Both the position numbers and the translations under genes were made by a program. A stretch of 14,178 nt of DNA, from assembly GCA_947178565.1 (NCBI GenBank), contig CAMWYV010000005.1, positions 1-14,178 of the forward strand, read 5' to 3'. Positions 1-7,986 of the stretch are shown here, piece after piece. The notes below the pieces were generated by a model that did not search any database, was not told the DNA's origin, and saw only the letters and a program-made list of their open reading frames with translations. This DNA is from an uncultured Porphyromonadaceae bacterium (GTDB lineage: Bacteria; Bacteroidota; Bacteroidia; Bacteroidales; Muribaculaceae). Position 1 is the first letter of the stretch, and every line of letters starts with the position of its first letter.

Positions 1-2452
1 TAATTGGCTCAAACAGTATATAGACTTTGACCTTACTCCGGAGGAGCTTGCAGGTGCTCTCACATCTATAGGGCTTGAAACAGGTTCTGTCGAAGAAGTA
101 GAATCAATACGCGGCGGACTTAAAGGGCTTGTGACCGGTAAGGTGCTCACATGCGTTGAGCATCCGGACAGCGATCATCTTCATATTACTACGGTAGATC
201 TCGGTGATGGTGTTCCCACGCAGATAGTATGTGGTGCACCCAATGTAGCCGCCGGTCAGAGTGTGATTGTAGCCACTGTCGGTACAACTCTCTATGATGG
301 TGATAAGGAGTTTCAGATAAAGAAATCAAAGATTCGTGGTGTGGAGTCTTTCGGTATGATTTGTGCGGAAGACGAGATTGGTGTCGGTGCCTCTCATGAT
401 GGTATCATCGTTCTCGACCCATCTGTAAAGCCCGGTATTCCCGCTGCCGAGTTTTACGGGTTGACAAGCGACTATGTGCTTGAGGTTGACCTGACTCCAA
501 ATAGGGTTGATGCGGCAAGCCACTATGGTGTGGCGCGCGATCTTAGCGCATGGATGAATCGTCATGCCAATCCGGCTGCTGTAAAGAAACCTGAACCAGA
601 AGGCTTCAAGGTTGATCGTCCTACCGGTGCGGTGATTGTTGAGTTGACTGATACTGTCGCGTGTCCTCGTTACAGCGGTATAACGATCCGTGGTGTCAAG
701 GTAGGGGAGAGCCCCAAGTGGCTGCGCGACAGGCTGAATGCTATCGGTCAGCGTCCTATCAATAACATTGTGGATGTCACCAACTATATCCTTCATGGTC
801 TCGGTCAGCCTCTACATTGCTTTGATCTCGCCACGGTTGAGGGTGAGAAGATAGTTGTCCGCACTTGTCCCGAAGGAACAAAATTTACTACTCTTGATGG
901 TGTGGAGCGCACACTTGACAGCCGTGACCTGATGATATGTAATGCCAAAGAGCCGATGTGTATCGCAGGCGTGTTCGGCGGTCTTGATTCAGGTGTTAAA
1001 GATACTACAACAGATATATTTATCGAGAGTGCGTATTTCAATCCCACATGGGTTCGCAAGACAGCGCGCCGGCACGCACTTTCCACCGACTCATCTTTCC
1101 GCTATGAGCGAGGTACCGACCCCAATGCAACTCTCTGGGCTGCCAAACTCGCTGCTCTTTTGGTGCAGGAACTCGCAGGTGGAGAAATCTGCGGCGAGCC
1201 TGTGGATGTCTATCCGGAAAAGATTGAACCGTATGAGGTAGAGTTTGACTACGATTATGCCCGCCGTCTCATAGGTAAGGATATTGACAACGCTACAATG
1301 GATGCGATCGCCCGCTCGCTTGAGATTGAGATAGCGCAGCCCGGCAACAAGATTTCAAAACTCCTTGTGCCCACATATAGGGTGGATGTGCGTCGTCCAT
1401 GTGATGTTGTGGAGGATATTCTCAGGATATATGGATATAATAATGTTGAGACCGGCACAGCGGTGCGTTCCGCCCTTTCTTCAAAGAGCCGCGCCGATGT
1501 TGACAATACTCTCCGTAATATAATAGGTGAGCAGCTTACTGCCAACGGCTTTAATGAGATTCTCAACAACTCTCTCACAGCCGAGAGCTATTATGCAGAT
1601 CTTACGGAATATCCGCTTGACACCTGTGTGCGGCTTCTCAATCCTTTGAGCGGTGATCTTGCTGTTATGCGACGCACTCTTCTGTTTGGCGGTCTGGAGT
1701 CTCTCGCACACAATATCAACCGCAAGCAGAGCGATTTGCTGATGTATGAATTCGGCAACGTGTATGCGCGTAATCCTCAGGCTGAAAGTACTGTGGAGAA
1801 GCCTCTGTCTCCTTATAGCGAAGGTTCACGCCTCGGCATCTGGCTTACAGGTGCTCTTCGTTCCGGCAACTGGGCGCGCTCTCAGGCTGAGGCAACGTTC
1901 TTCGACCTTAAGGCTACTGTTGCAAATATATTTGCCCGCCTCGGCATCTCGGAGCGTGAAATCAAACTATCCAAAGGCTCTGATGAGTTATTCGATGCCT
2001 GCATCTCCATCTCCACCCGCAGTGGCAAGATGCTCGGAGTGATGGGAATTGTTGCCAAGAAACAGCTTGCCAAGTGCGATGTGCGCCAGCAAGTGGTGTT
2101 CGCCGAACTTGACTGGGCGGCTCTCGTCAATCTGGTGGCAAAGCGTAGTCCGCTCTACACTCCGTTGCCTCGCACTCAGCCGGTGCGCCGCGACCTGGCA
2201 CTGCTTATCGACAATGCCGTGACTATGGAGCAGATAGAGGCAACCGTGCGTGAAAGCGAGCGCAAGTTGCTACGCGGCATAGAGCTGTTTGATGTGTATG
2301 AAGGCAAGAATCTGCCGGAAGGCAAGAAAAGCTATGCTATCGCCCTCACTCTTCAGGATAACGAGAATACTCTTACAGACAAGCAGATTGAATCGGTCAT
2401 GGAGAAAGTTACGGCGAATCTCGCCAAGAAACTCGGGGCATCTCTCAGATAA
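1..2452 (+). CDS. pheT: Phenylalanine--tRNA ligase beta subunit, 5' end cut by window edge
   Basis: Beta chain of the alpha2-beta2 cytoplasmic enzyme that charges tRNA-Phe. The frame is open from base 2 (first residues NWLKQYIDFDLTPEE) and gives 816 residues, so only about five to eight N-terminal residues are missing. Domains in order (numbered from base 2): an EMAP/OB-type tRNA-binding domain at about 43-133; a B3/B4 editing domain at about 217-376, with the conserved stretch INNIVDVTNYILHGLGQPLH; a B5 domain at about 412-482 with RVDVRRPCDVVEDILRIYGY; a catalytic-like core at about 490-710; and a C-terminal FDX-ACB anticodon-binding domain starting near YTPLPRTQPVRRDLAL and ending at the stop. 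The internal GTG at 131 is not the start, because upstream codons match the family. pheS is not in view. The yebC-family gene follows after 38 nt and is probably cotranscribed. Confidence 0.96.
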   Translation, partial: NWLKQYIDFDLTPEELAGALTSIGLETGSVEEVESIRGGLKGLVTGKVLTCVEHPDSDHLHITTVDLGDGVPTQIVCGAPNVAAGQSVIVATVGTTLYDGDKEFQIKKSKIRGVESFGMICAEDEIGVGASHDGIIVLDPSVKPGIPAAEFYGLTSDYVLEVDLTPNRVDAASHYGVARDLSAWMNRHANPAAVKKPEPEGFKVDRPTGAVIVELTDTVACPRYSGITIRGVKVGESPKWLRDRLNAIGQRPINNIVDVTNYILHGLGQPLHCFDLATVEGEKIVVRTCPEGTKFTTLDGVERTLDSRDLMICNAKEPMCIAGVFGGLDSGVKDTTTDIFIESAYFNPTWVRKTARRHALSTDSSFRYERGTDPNATLWAAKLAALLVQELAGGEICGEPVDVYPEKIEPYEVEFDYDYARRLIGKDIDNATMDAIARSLEIEIAQPGNKISKLLVPTYRVDVRRPCDVVEDILRIYGYNNVETGTAVRSALSSKSRADVDNTLRNIIGEQLTANGFNEILNNSLTAESYYADLTEYPLDTCVRLLNPLSGDLAVMRRTLLFGGLESLAHNINRKQSDLLMYEFGNVYARNPQAESTVEKPLSPYSEGSRLGIWLTGALRSGNWARSQAEATFFDLKATVANIFARLGISEREIKLSKGSDELFDACISISTRSGKMLGVMGIVAKKQLAKCDVRQQVVFAELDWAALVNLVAKRSPLYTPLPRTQPVRRDLALLIDNAVTMEQIEATVRESERKLLRGIELFDVYEGKNLPEGKKSYAIALTLQDNENTLTDKQIESVMEKVTANLAKKLGASLR

Positions 2453-2490
2453 AAGAAGCAAAGAAATTAAAACTATAATAATATACCGAA

Positions 2491-3210
2491 ATGGGAAGAG
2501 CGTTTGAATATCGCAAAGCAAGAAAACTGAAACGTTGGGGCAATATGTCCCGCACCTTTACTCGTATTGGTAAGGAAATCACCATTGCAGCAAAAGCCGG
2601 TGGTCCCGATCCCGATACCAATCCTCGCCTCCGTGCGCTTATGCAGAATGCCAAGGCTGCTAATATGCCCAAGGATACTGTTGAACGCGCAATCAAGAAA
2701 GCTACTGAAAAAGATAGCGGCGATTACAAGGAAATCGTGTATGAAGGATACGGACCCTTCGGTATCGCTATCGTTGTAGAAGCTGCAACAGATAATAATA
2801 CCCGCACTGTGGCAAATGTGCGCTCATATTTCAATCGTTATGGCGGTAGCCTCGGCACCCAGGGTAGTCTCACATTTATGTTTGACCACAAGAGTGTGTT
2901 CAAAATCAAGCCCAAAGAGGGTGTTGACCTTGAAGAACTCGAACTGGAGCTTATTGACTATGGTGTTGACGAACTCGTAGCCGATGAGGATGAGATCGAT
3001 ATCTACGGAGCTTTTGAGGAGTTTGCCAATATACAGAAGTATCTCGAGGAAAATGGTTTTGAGATTATCAGTGCCGAGTTTGAGAGAATACCCAATGATC
3101 TCAAGGAGGTGACTGAGGAACAGCGCGCTACCCTTGATAAACTCCTTGAAAAATTTGAGGAGGACGAGGATGTGCAGAATGTATTCCACAATATGAAGGA
3201 ATCAGACTGA
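2491..3210 (+). CDS. yebC: YebC/PmpR-family translation or transcription regulator (TACO1-like)
   Basis: A 239-residue protein of the usual length for the YebC/TACO1 family. Visible family features are a basic N-terminus (RKARKLKRWGNMSRTFTRIG), the block KAGGPDPDTNPRLRALMQNAKAANMPKD with helical domain 1, the signature YEGYGPFGIAIVVEAATDNN at about 84-103, and the stretch NRTVANVRS-like followed by GGSLGTQGSLTFMF. The C-terminal half is strongly acidic (EEDEDVQNVFHNM). Members were first described as transcriptional regulators (PmpR); more recent work on the family points to a ribosome-associated role in relieving stalling at difficult peptide sequences. Which applies here cannot be told from sequence. 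The ATG at 2491 is preceded by an A/T-rich stretch without Shine-Dalgarno, normal for this phylum. It lies 38 nt after pheT and ends just before a strong terminator, so it closes that unit. Confidence 0.94.
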   Translation: MGRAFEYRKARKLKRWGNMSRTFTRIGKEITIAAKAGGPDPDTNPRLRALMQNAKAANMPKDTVERAIKKATEKDSGDYKEIVYEGYGPFGIAIVVEAATDNNTRTVANVRSYFNRYGGSLGTQGSLTFMFDHKSVFKIKPKEGVDLEELELELIDYGVDELVADEDEIDIYGAFEEFANIQKYLEENGFEIISAEFERIPNDLKEVTEEQRATLDKLLEKFEEDEDVQNVFHNMKESD

Positions 3211-3231
3211 TTCAGTGCGACAACCTATTTT

Positions 3232-3269
3232 GAATGTGTCGGGATTAGATTCCCGACACATTCTTTTTT
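3232..3269 (+). terminator. Intrinsic terminator after the yebC-family gene
   Basis: A perfect 13-bp stem (GAATGTGTCGGGA at 3232-3244 with its complement at 3251-3263) encloses a 6-nt loop and is followed directly by six T residues (3264-3269). It starts 21 nt after the yebC stop and ends the pheT-yebC unit. The T-tract sits where the -33 element of the next promoter would fall. Confidence 0.93.
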
Positions 3270-3298
3270 CGTAAGGAGCGATTTTTTTATTACCTTTG
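3264..3298 (+). promoter_or_regulatory. Bacteroides-type promoter for the parC unit
   Basis: TACCTTTG at 3291-3298 is a full match to the Bacteroidetes -7 consensus TAnnTTTG. A -33 TTTG-like element about 20 nt upstream is weak and would have to come from the T-tract of the preceding terminator (TTTCG near 3267-3271). A start site a few bases after 3298 would give a leader of about 15-18 nt before the parC ATG at 3321. Confidence 0.65.
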
Positions 3299-3320
3299 CC
3301 CATAGATAATTATAGAAACC

Positions 3321-6014
3321 ATGAGTGAGGACGAAATAGAGGAATACACACCGGAAGAAGAAATTGAGGATAGTGCCGAGGCAGAAGAGGGTGGCTTTGG
3401 CTCAATGCTTGTTGATCTTACGGACGATAATGTGAGACATCAGCTCAGAGGAATGTTTCAGAGCTGGTATCTCGACTATGCGTCATATACAATCCTCGAC
3501 CGTGCCATCCCCAATGCCGATGACGGTCTGAAGCCGGTGCAACGCCGATTGCTGCACACCATGAAGAAGCTCGATGACGAGCGCTTTATCAAGGTAGCTA
3601 ACATTGTTGGCGCAACAATGGCATACCATCCTCATGGTGATCAGTCGATTTATGGTGCTTTGGTGCAGCTCGGACAGAAAGGACTGCTTGTGGAGACTCA
3701 GGGTAACTGGGGTAATGTTCTCACCGGTGCCAGTGCTGCCGCGGGTCGATATATAGAGGCGCGTCTCAGTGAATTCGCAAGCGAAGTGCTTTTTAATGCC
3801 AAGGTGACGCAATGGACACCCAGCTATGACGGCAGAAGCAAGGAGCCGGTTACGCTCCCCACCAAATTCCCGCTTCTTCTGGCTCAGGGTGTAGGTGGTA
3901 TCGCCGCTGGTCTGTCAAGTCTTATTCTGCCCCACAATTTCAATGAAATCATAGACGCGGCTGTTGCATATCTCAAAGGAGAGGAATTTACTCTATACCC
4001 TGATTTTACTACCGGGGGCATGATTGATGTGAGCCGATACAATGATGGCGCGCGTGGCGGAAGGGTGAGAGTGCGTGCGAAAATCGACAAGATAGACAAC
4101 CGCACGCTGGCGGTGACAGAGCTACCCTACGGTATTACCAGCGGCAAACTTATAGAGAGTATTCTGAAGGCAAACGAAAAAGGTAAGATTAAAATCCGTC
4201 AGGTTGACGATAATACCTCTGCTACCGCATTGGTTATGGTTTATCTTCAGCCAGGAGTGTCGAGCGATAAGACCATCGATGCGCTGTATGCTTTTACCGA
4301 CTGTGAATTATCCATATCGCCCAACTGCTGCGTGATATATGATGATAAGCCGCATTTTATCGGAGTCAGCGATGTGCTGCGTCGCAATGTGGATCGCACG
4401 CGCGATATTCTCAAGGCTGAACTTGAAATTGAACTTGCCGAAACAAAAGAAAAATTACACTTCCTCACTCTGGAGAGAATTTTCATTGAAGAGAGGATAT
4501 ATAAGGATAAGGAATATGAGGAGAGCTTGAGCAAGGCACAGGCTATCGCTCATCTCGGCAAGCGAATAAACGAGTATGCCGATCGTCTTATCCGTGAGGT
4601 CACAGAAGAAGATCTGCTCAGATTGCTTGACATAAAAATGGGTCGTATCCCACGCTTTGATTCCAAGCAGGCAGATGAGGCTATAGCCGCACTAAATGAC
4701 AAAATAGCCGACATCAACTCCAAGCTTTCCAAGCTAACCGCATATACTATCAAATGGTTCCAGAAACTCAAGGAGAAGTACGGCGCAGAGTATCCGCGCA
4801 CGACCCAGTTGCGGAACTTTGAGACTATTGCTGCCGCCAGGGTAGCCGAGGCGAACCAGAAACTCTATGTTAACAAAAAGGAAGGTTTTGTTGGAACAGG
4901 GCTAAAAGGAGAAGATATCGAGTGTATCGGCAATTGCTCTGAGCTTGATGATGTGATAATATTCTTCACTAATGGTAAATACAAGGTAATACGTGTGCAG
5001 GACAAAGTGTTTGTCGGTGATGATAAGATTCAGCACGTAGCCGTATTCAAGGATAAGGATGAACGTACTACCTACAATGTGATTTATCAGGACGGTAAGG
5101 GAGGAATCCACTACATGAAGAGATTCCATGTCACCGGTGTGACGAGAGATAAGATTTATGATGTCACTCAGGGTAAGCCGGACAGCAGGATCAAATATTT
5201 TTCCGCGAATCCCAATGGAGAGGCAGAGATAGTGAGGGTGACTCTCAAACCAAAGCAAAAACTCAAGGTTCTGCAACTTGATATTGACTTTGCCGACCTC
5301 AAGCCGAGAGGCAAGGCGGCTATGGGTAATATAGTCACCAAAAACGAAGTGCATTCTATCCGTCTGAAAGAGGCTGGACAGAGCACCTTGGGTGGACGCA
5401 AGGTATGGTTTGACCCCGATGTCCTGCGTCTCAATTATGAGGGTAGGGGTAACTATCTTGGTGAGTTCAACGCTACCGACCAGGTGCTTGTAGTTCTTAA
5501 AAACGGAGAATATTACACATCTTCGTTTGACAGTACCAATCACTATGAGGACAATATCGCACTTATTGAACTGTTCCGCCCCGAAAAGGTATGGAGTGTT
5601 GTGCTGTATGACGCATCGCAGGGATTCTACTACCTCAAGCGTTTCAATTTCGAGAGTTCACCGAAAAAACAGCGATTTATCGGGGAAAATCCGAAATCGG
5701 CTGTCACTCTTATAAGTGGTGAGCCCGGTGCGAGATTTGAAATCACATTTGGTGGAGCTGACGAGGTGCGTGGTCCCATGATAGTGGAAGCTATGGATTT
5801 TGTCGGAGTCAAATCGTTTAGAGCCAAAGGTAAGAGACTTACCGCCTGGAATGTGGCAGAAATTCGGGAAATTGAGCCTGTTGTTGTGGAGGCTGAGCCT
5901 GTTGAAAATCTTGAGACGGAGGATTCTGTTGAAACCGCGGAGGTAGAAGTGATAGAGGAGCGCTCGGATGATGAAGTGCGTGATGAACTAACCGGACAGC
6001 AAAGAATCTTCTGA
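3321..6014 (+). CDS. parC: DNA topoisomerase IV subunit A (GyrA/ParC family, Bacteroidetes ParC type)
   Basis: An 897-residue type IIA topoisomerase A subunit, which with ParE decatenates and relaxes DNA. The N-terminal breakage-reunion domain shows NADDGLKPVQRRLLHTM (about 65-81), YHPHGDQSIYG (102-112) and the catalytic Tyr144 next to Arg143 in AAAGRYIEARL. A coiled-coil stretch at about 370-480 precedes a C-terminal beta-pinwheel region (about 520-860). No proper GyrA box (QRRGGKG) is seen, only a degenerate PRGKAAMG, which favours ParC over GyrA. The protein carries an acidic N-terminal extension of about 36 residues and an acidic tail after about 850. At positions equivalent to E. coli GyrA Ser83 and Asp87 it has Gln108 and Gly112. 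parE is not adjacent. The ATG at 3321 is supported by the promoter 22 nt upstream; the stop overlaps the next ATG by 1 nt. Confidence 0.93.
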   Translation: MSEDEIEEYTPEEEIEDSAEAEEGGFGSMLVDLTDDNVRHQLRGMFQSWYLDYASYTILDRAIPNADDGLKPVQRRLLHTMKKLDDERFIKVANIVGATMAYHPHGDQSIYGALVQLGQKGLLVETQGNWGNVLTGASAAAGRYIEARLSEFASEVLFNAKVTQWTPSYDGRSKEPVTLPTKFPLLLAQGVGGIAAGLSSLILPHNFNEIIDAAVAYLKGEEFTLYPDFTTGGMIDVSRYNDGARGGRVRVRAKIDKIDNRTLAVTELPYGITSGKLIESILKANEKGKIKIRQVDDNTSATALVMVYLQPGVSSDKTIDALYAFTDCELSISPNCCVIYDDKPHFIGVSDVLRRNVDRTRDILKAELEIELAETKEKLHFLTLERIFIEERIYKDKEYEESLSKAQAIAHLGKRINEYADRLIREVTEEDLLRLLDIKMGRIPRFDSKQADEAIAALNDKIADINSKLSKLTAYTIKWFQKLKEKYGAEYPRTTQLRNFETIAAARVAEANQKLYVNKKEGFVGTGLKGEDIECIGNCSELDDVIIFFTNGKYKVIRVQDKVFVGDDKIQHVAVFKDKDERTTYNVIYQDGKGGIHYMKRFHVTGVTRDKIYDVTQGKPDSRIKYFSANPNGEAEIVRVTLKPKQKLKVLQLDIDFADLKPRGKAAMGNIVTKNEVHSIRLKEAGQSTLGGRKVWFDPDVLRLNYEGRGNYLGEFNATDQVLVVLKNGEYYTSSFDSTNHYEDNIALIELFRPEKVWSVVLYDASQGFYYLKRFNFESSPKKQRFIGENPKSAVTLISGEPGARFEITFGGADEVRGPMIVEAMDFVGVKSFRAKGKRLTAWNVAEIREIEPVVVEAEPVENLETEDSVETAEVEVIEERSDDEVRDELTGQQRIF

Positions 6015-6865
6015 TGAAAAGGACGCTGTTACTTCTCTTTGGCATTCTGCTTACTGTTGTAGAGATCAGTGCGCAGACTGAAGAGGCGGTTCTTAGACCT
6101 GTAACCGCGTCATACACTGTCGGTGTTGGTTCGTCTCATCTTGCCGATACCTATCTTTCACCCATAAATTATAATGGCTGGAGTGCATCGCTCAATTACG
6201 ACCGTTGGCAGACGATGAAATTCAAACCGCAGTTATGGGTGATGAATATGTCTTTCGGCGTTGATATGGATAGAGTGCTCAATCAGTCTGGAAATGCGGT
6301 GATGTGGGCAGCCGGATTGAGAGCATCATGGGGGATGTTGCACCGGTGGGATATAGCTAAAGGATTTAAGCTTGGAATAGGTCCGGCATTGAATCTGGAA
6401 CTCGGTTGTCTCTATCTTGACAGGAACAGCAATAACCCGGTCTCGGCTAAGGCTGCCGTTACTGTTGGAGCTACTGCCTACGCCGCATATAATTTCCGCC
6501 TATGCCGATTGCCTGTCACTCTTATGTGGCAGCCGTCACTCCCGGTAATCGGGTCATTCTTTTCTCCCGATTATGGAGAACTGTATTATGAGATTTATCT
6601 TGGAAATCACAACGGACTCGCACATTGCGCATGGTGGGGAAACTATTTCAAACTCGATAATCAGATTTCCGCAGATCTCCATTTTGGTGCTACCGCGCTT
6701 AGAGTGGGTTATAGAGGGCGCATACTATCTACAAAAGTGAATAATCTCGTTTCAAATCACTTTACCCATCAGTTTGTGATAGGACTTTCCGGTGAATGGC
6801 TGTCGCTCAATCCTCGCAAAGCCATATCGCCGAATGCAAAAAGATATCATGCTTTATTTGAATGA
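6014..6865 (+). CDS. Secreted DUF3316-family protein of unknown function
   Basis: A 283-residue protein with a clear signal peptide (MKRTLLLLFGILLTVVEISA, cleavage probably before Gln21). The mature part begins with a block resembling the Bacteroidetes DUF3316 family (TVGVGSSHLADTYLSPINY and then YDRWQ). It continues as alternating aromatic/polar strands (GWSASLNYDRW, YYEIYLG, LRVGYRG, HQFVIGLSGEWLSL), consistent with a beta-rich periplasmic or outer-membrane barrel protein; location is inferred. Family assignment is from recognition of the N-terminal block, not a search. No enzymatic motif is visible. The ATG at 6014 shares one base with the parC TGA, and the stop overlaps the next start by 4 nt, so the three genes are probably translated in coupled fashion. 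No function is known to me for this family. Confidence 0.75.
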   Translation: MKRTLLLLFGILLTVVEISAQTEEAVLRPVTASYTVGVGSSHLADTYLSPINYNGWSASLNYDRWQTMKFKPQLWVMNMSFGVDMDRVLNQSGNAVMWAAGLRASWGMLHRWDIAKGFKLGIGPALNLELGCLYLDRNSNNPVSAKAAVTVGATAYAAYNFRLCRLPVTLMWQPSLPVIGSFFSPDYGELYYEIYLGNHNGLAHCAWWGNYFKLDNQISADLHFGATALRVGYRGRILSTKVNNLVSNHFTHQFVIGLSGEWLSLNPRKAISPNAKRYHALFE

Positions 6866-7908
6866 ACCCGATGAAAGTGGCTATACGTAATATAGGAATA
6901 TGCTTGCTTGCGCTTGTCGGCATCCTCACGGTAGCCGGTTGCCATAAAATAGAGGAGCAGGACAATTCTATACTCAATAATTTCGATATGCTTTGGAAAG
7001 TGATGGATGAGCACTATTGTTTTTTTGAGTATAAGGATATCGACTGGAACGAAGTGAGGCTGAAATATCGCAAGCAGGCGGCTGAAGCCCGGAATGCCAA
7101 ACAACTCTTCAGAATAATGTCGGCGATGCTTGATGAGCTCAAGGACGGGCATGTGAATCTTTCAGCTCCCTTTGAAACATCCTACTATCGCGCATGGTGG
7201 AGTGACTATCCGCAAAATTATAATGAACGGCTTGTGCAGGAAAAATATCTGTTCTATCATTATTCACAGTTGGGAGCCGCATACTATTACCTTCTGTCGT
7301 CGAACATCGGTTATTTGAGGATTCCCTCTTTTGAGTATTCGCTTGGTGCCGGAAATATTGATAATATCTTTGCGTCATTTCTGGTCGCTGATGCACTTAT
7401 TATTGATATTCGTGACAATGGTGGAGGAAATATGACTAACGCCGACAGTTGGATCTCGCATTTCATCAGCGAGGAAATTTGCGCAGGCTATATTTCTCAC
7501 AAAACCGGACCTGGGCACAGTGAGTTTTCAAAGCCATTTGAAATGAAAGTCAAGCCGGTGGAGAAAGGACACTGGCTGTGGGGTAAGCCGGTTGTGATAC
7601 TTACCAATCGCTCCACATTTTCTGCCGCCAATTATTTTGCCACTGTGATGAAGACATTGCCGAATGTTACGATTGTCGGTGCAACAACCGGTGGAGGTTC
7701 CGGTATGCCGTTTTCCGCAGAATTACCATGCGGATGGGGGGTACGTTTTTCTGCTTGTCCGGTTTATGCGCCTGATGGCACTCTAACGGAGTTTGGGGTC
7801 GAGCCTTCACCGGGATGCAAGGTGGATATGTCGCCGACAGATGAATTTGCTGGGAAAGACACGATTCTTGACTTCGCAATCCGCCTGCTCACCACTGGTA
7901 GCTGCTGA
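6862..7908 (+). CDS. S41-family peptidase, predicted lipoprotein
   Basis: A 348-residue protein with a lipoprotein signal: hydrophobic stretch, then lipobox V24-A25-G26-C27, so it is probably anchored to a membrane facing the periplasm or exterior. The tail-specific-protease (S41) fold is shown by the N-terminal helical part (DMLWKVMDEHYCFF), by DGH at 95-97, by the strand-loop IIDIRDNGGG at 180-189, by TNRSTFSAANYF around the likely nucleophile Ser254, and by GVEPSPGC around Glu314. There is no room for a PDZ domain. The Lys partner typical of CtpA/Prc is not evident (TTGGGSG occupies that loop), so a tricorn/IRBP-like Ser-His-Glu arrangement using His97 and Glu314 is inferred. Substrate unknown. 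ATG 6862 overlaps the preceding stop by 4 nt; ATG 6871 (MKVAIRN) is an equally good signal-peptide start. Confidence 0.88.
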   Translation: MNPMKVAIRNIGICLLALVGILTVAGCHKIEEQDNSILNNFDMLWKVMDEHYCFFEYKDIDWNEVRLKYRKQAAEARNAKQLFRIMSAMLDELKDGHVNLSAPFETSYYRAWWSDYPQNYNERLVQEKYLFYHYSQLGAAYYYLLSSNIGYLRIPSFEYSLGAGNIDNIFASFLVADALIIDIRDNGGGNMTNADSWISHFISEEICAGYISHKTGPGHSEFSKPFEMKVKPVEKGHWLWGKPVVILTNRSTFSAANYFATVMKTLPNVTIVGATTGGGSGMPFSAELPCGWGVRFSACPVYAPDGTLTEFGVEPSPGCKVDMSPTDEFAGKDTILDFAIRLLTTGSC

Positions 7909-7947
7909 TATTGAGGTGCTACGATGCGTTAAAATGATTATAAAGAC

Positions 7948-7978
7948 TTGACAACAGGTTTTTAATGTTGTACCTTTG
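7948..7978 (+). promoter_or_regulatory. Bacteroides-type promoter for the ftsX cluster
   Basis: TTG at 7948-7950 (within CTTGACA) and TACCTTTG at 7971-7978 are separated by 20 nt, a good fit to the Bacteroidetes -33/-7 promoter. It lies in the 78-nt gap between the S41 gene and ftsX, the largest gap since 3320. Only 8 nt separate the -7 box from the ftsX ATG at 7987, so a transcript from here would have almost no leader. Confidence 0.8.
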
Positions 7979-7986
7979 CACTTTGC

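Noticed and set aside
326..796. 156-codon minus-strand open frame within pheT
   Set aside because: Opposite the conserved pheT domains and without recognisable features or a start context of its own.
4902..5543. 213-codon open frame on the minus strand within parC
   Set aside because: It lies wholly opposite well-conserved ParC coding sequence, shows no recognisable family pattern, and reads as a shadow frame.
7909..7947. Terminator between the S41 gene and ftsX
   Set aside because: I found no stem of useful length followed by T residues in this gap; the two units may be partly joined by read-through.
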